From positions 1 through 6,861 of the forward strand of contig URMT01000089.1 of the NCBI GenBank assembly GCA_900549005.1: 6,861 nucleotides of DNA, given 5' to 3'. Each line of letters starts with the position of its first letter. Within the stretch, counting starts at the first letter, position 1. The DNA comes from an uncultured Eubacteriales bacterium. GTDB lineage: Bacteria; Bacillota; Clostridia; Christensenellales; Borkfalkiaceae. The position numbers and the translations under genes are program-made. Below, one piece after another: positions 6,579 through 6,861 of the stretch. The notes beneath the pieces are model-generated. The model was not told where the DNA came from. It was given only the letters and a program-made list of their open reading frames with translations, and made no database searches.

Positions 6579-6608
6579 ATAGCGTAGAACCCTGCTTGCG
6601 TACGCTAT
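6579..6608. repeat. 8-bp hairpin presenting the shared loop sequence
   Basis: ATAGCGTA (6579-6586) pairs perfectly with TACGCTAT (6601-6608). The 14-base loop holds AACCCTGCTTG, also present after the first direct repeat, where ATGTTT (6476-6481) and AAACGT (6503-6508) can form a weaker stem with one G-U pair around the same sequence. Confidence 0.7.
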
Positions 6609-6609
6609 C

Positions 6610-6636
6610 TATTTAGAAATAATTTGTTTCTAAATA
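6610..6636. repeat. AT-rich 10-bp hairpin
   Basis: TATTTAGAAA (6610-6619) pairs perfectly with TTTCTAAATA (6627-6636) around a 7-base loop. It lies one base after the previous hairpin and two bases before the dispersed repeat. AT-rich with no T run after it, it is not a typical terminator; it may mark the edge of an inserted repeat. Confidence 0.65.
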
Positions 6637-6638
6637 AT

Positions 6639-6732
6639 TGTCATTTTGAGCGATGGCACCAGCCGAAGTCGCGCGAGCGCGTAGCGCGCTGCCCTGCCGA
6701 GGCTCACGAAGGGAAACGGCAGAAAAATCTCA
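6639..6732. repeat. Dispersed hairpin-forming repeat, long version
   Basis: Runs from TGTCATTTTGAGCGA to AAAATCTCA, the same ends as the short copy at 4045-4086 but with about 50 more bases inside. Possible stems: ATTTT (6643-6647) with AAAAT (6724-6728); TGAGC (6647-6651) with GCTCA (6702-6706), which shares one base with the first; AGCGCG (6676-6681) with CGCGCT (6685-6690) around TAG; and TGCCG (6695-6699) with CGGCA (6717-6721), which competes with the TGAGC stem. This fits one repeat family with conserved ends and a variable folded core. Confidence 0.65.
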
Positions 6733-6749
6733 ACCGCAATAAAGCCTCC

Positions 6750-6771
6750 CCTTGCTTAGGGACGAGCAAGG
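6750..6771. repeat. 7-bp stem, 8-base loop hairpin (first of a pair)
   Basis: CCTTGCT (6750-6756) pairs perfectly with AGCAAGG (6765-6771) around an 8-base loop. It follows the dispersed repeat by 17 bases. The preceding AAAGCCTCCCC looks like the start of another repeat type common in Firmicutes intergenic DNA, though that is from memory only. Confidence 0.55.
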
Positions 6772-6780
6772 CATTTCATA

Positions 6781-6802
6781 GCACAACGGATACCTGTTGT
6801 GC
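6781..6802. repeat. 7-bp stem, 8-base loop hairpin (second of a pair)
   Basis: GCACAAC (6781-6787) pairs perfectly with GTTGTGC (6796-6802) around an 8-base loop. Size and geometry match the hairpin at 6750-6771, nine bases away, but the stem sequence is different. The role is unknown; it could be part of a repeat or of an element that continues past the window. Confidence 0.55.
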
Positions 6803-6861
6803 GTGCCGAAGCGAGATGAGTGAGCGCATATGTCAGCGCGCGAACGGTGCCCAAGCTGTGC

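Larger units (their letters stand above)
6332..6861. other. Non-coding repeat island downstream of rel
   Basis: I see no credible gene in these 530 bases. The only open frame of note (6367-6579) runs through the direct repeats in two different frames and has no ribosome site. The region is a chain of hairpins, direct repeats and a dispersed repeat, itemised separately. No clear intrinsic terminator (GC stem plus T run) follows rel, so the rel transcript may run into this region and end in its folded RNA. What lies beyond 6861 is unknown. Confidence 0.7.

Noticed and set aside
6367..6579. 70-codon + strand open frame after rel
   Set aside because: It runs through the 61-bp direct repeats in two different frames because the 100-base offset is not a multiple of three, has no ribosome site, and gives a low-complexity protein with no family resemblance.

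Overview
The window holds part of a Sec export operon, a DNA-repair exonuclease gene and a stringent-response gene, all on the + strand, followed by about 530 bases of repeat-rich non-coding DNA. The order secD, secF, recJ, rel(A/SpoT) is the classic Firmicutes/Clostridia neighbourhood. RecJ has the long Gram-positive form with an extra C-terminal domain, Rel is the bifunctional RxKD type, and secF has a strong AGGGAGGT ribosome site. DNA of moderate to high GC with many ATA isoleucine codons and very divergent SecD/SecF fits an uncultured, perhaps gut-associated, clostridial lineage. The exact taxon is an inference and cannot be fixed from the window.

Layout: (1) bases 2-508 are the C-terminal membrane half of SecD, open at the left edge. 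(2) 501-1496 is secF, overlapping secD by 8 bases, closed by an intrinsic terminator at 1507-1536. (3) A perfect 8-bp hairpin (1605-1623) lies just ahead of recJ (1627-3954). (4) The 244-base gap before rel carries one weak terminator, a partial and a complete copy of a hairpin-forming dispersed repeat, a better terminator overlapping that repeat, a near-consensus sigma-70/A promoter (TTGAAT, 17 bases, TATAAT) and a 13-position leader hairpin. The apt gene often found here in Firmicutes is absent. (5) rel is 4199-6331. (6) 6332-6861 has no credible gene. It holds a chain of hairpins, a perfect 61-bp direct repeat at 100-bp spacing, a second, longer member of the dispersed repeat family, and two consecutive hairpins of equal geometry.

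How the genes relate: SecD and SecF form the membrane complex that helps the SecYEG translocon using the proton (or sodium) motive force. RecJ degrades single-stranded DNA 5' to 3' in repair. Rel makes and destroys (p)ppGpp. They sit together by conserved gene order rather than a shared pathway, and the terminators and promoter suggest three separate transcription units.

Most notable observation: the three membrane-embedded ionisable residues that family knowledge ties to proton-driven SecDF function (one Asp in SecD, one Asp and one Arg in SecF) all appear replaced, by Gly, Gly and Leu, in gap-free local alignments done by eye. The fold otherwise looks intact. No wholly new multi-gene system was found. 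The other points worth a look are the shared hairpin-then-ATG leader without a Shine-Dalgarno site in recJ and rel, and the repeat island after rel.
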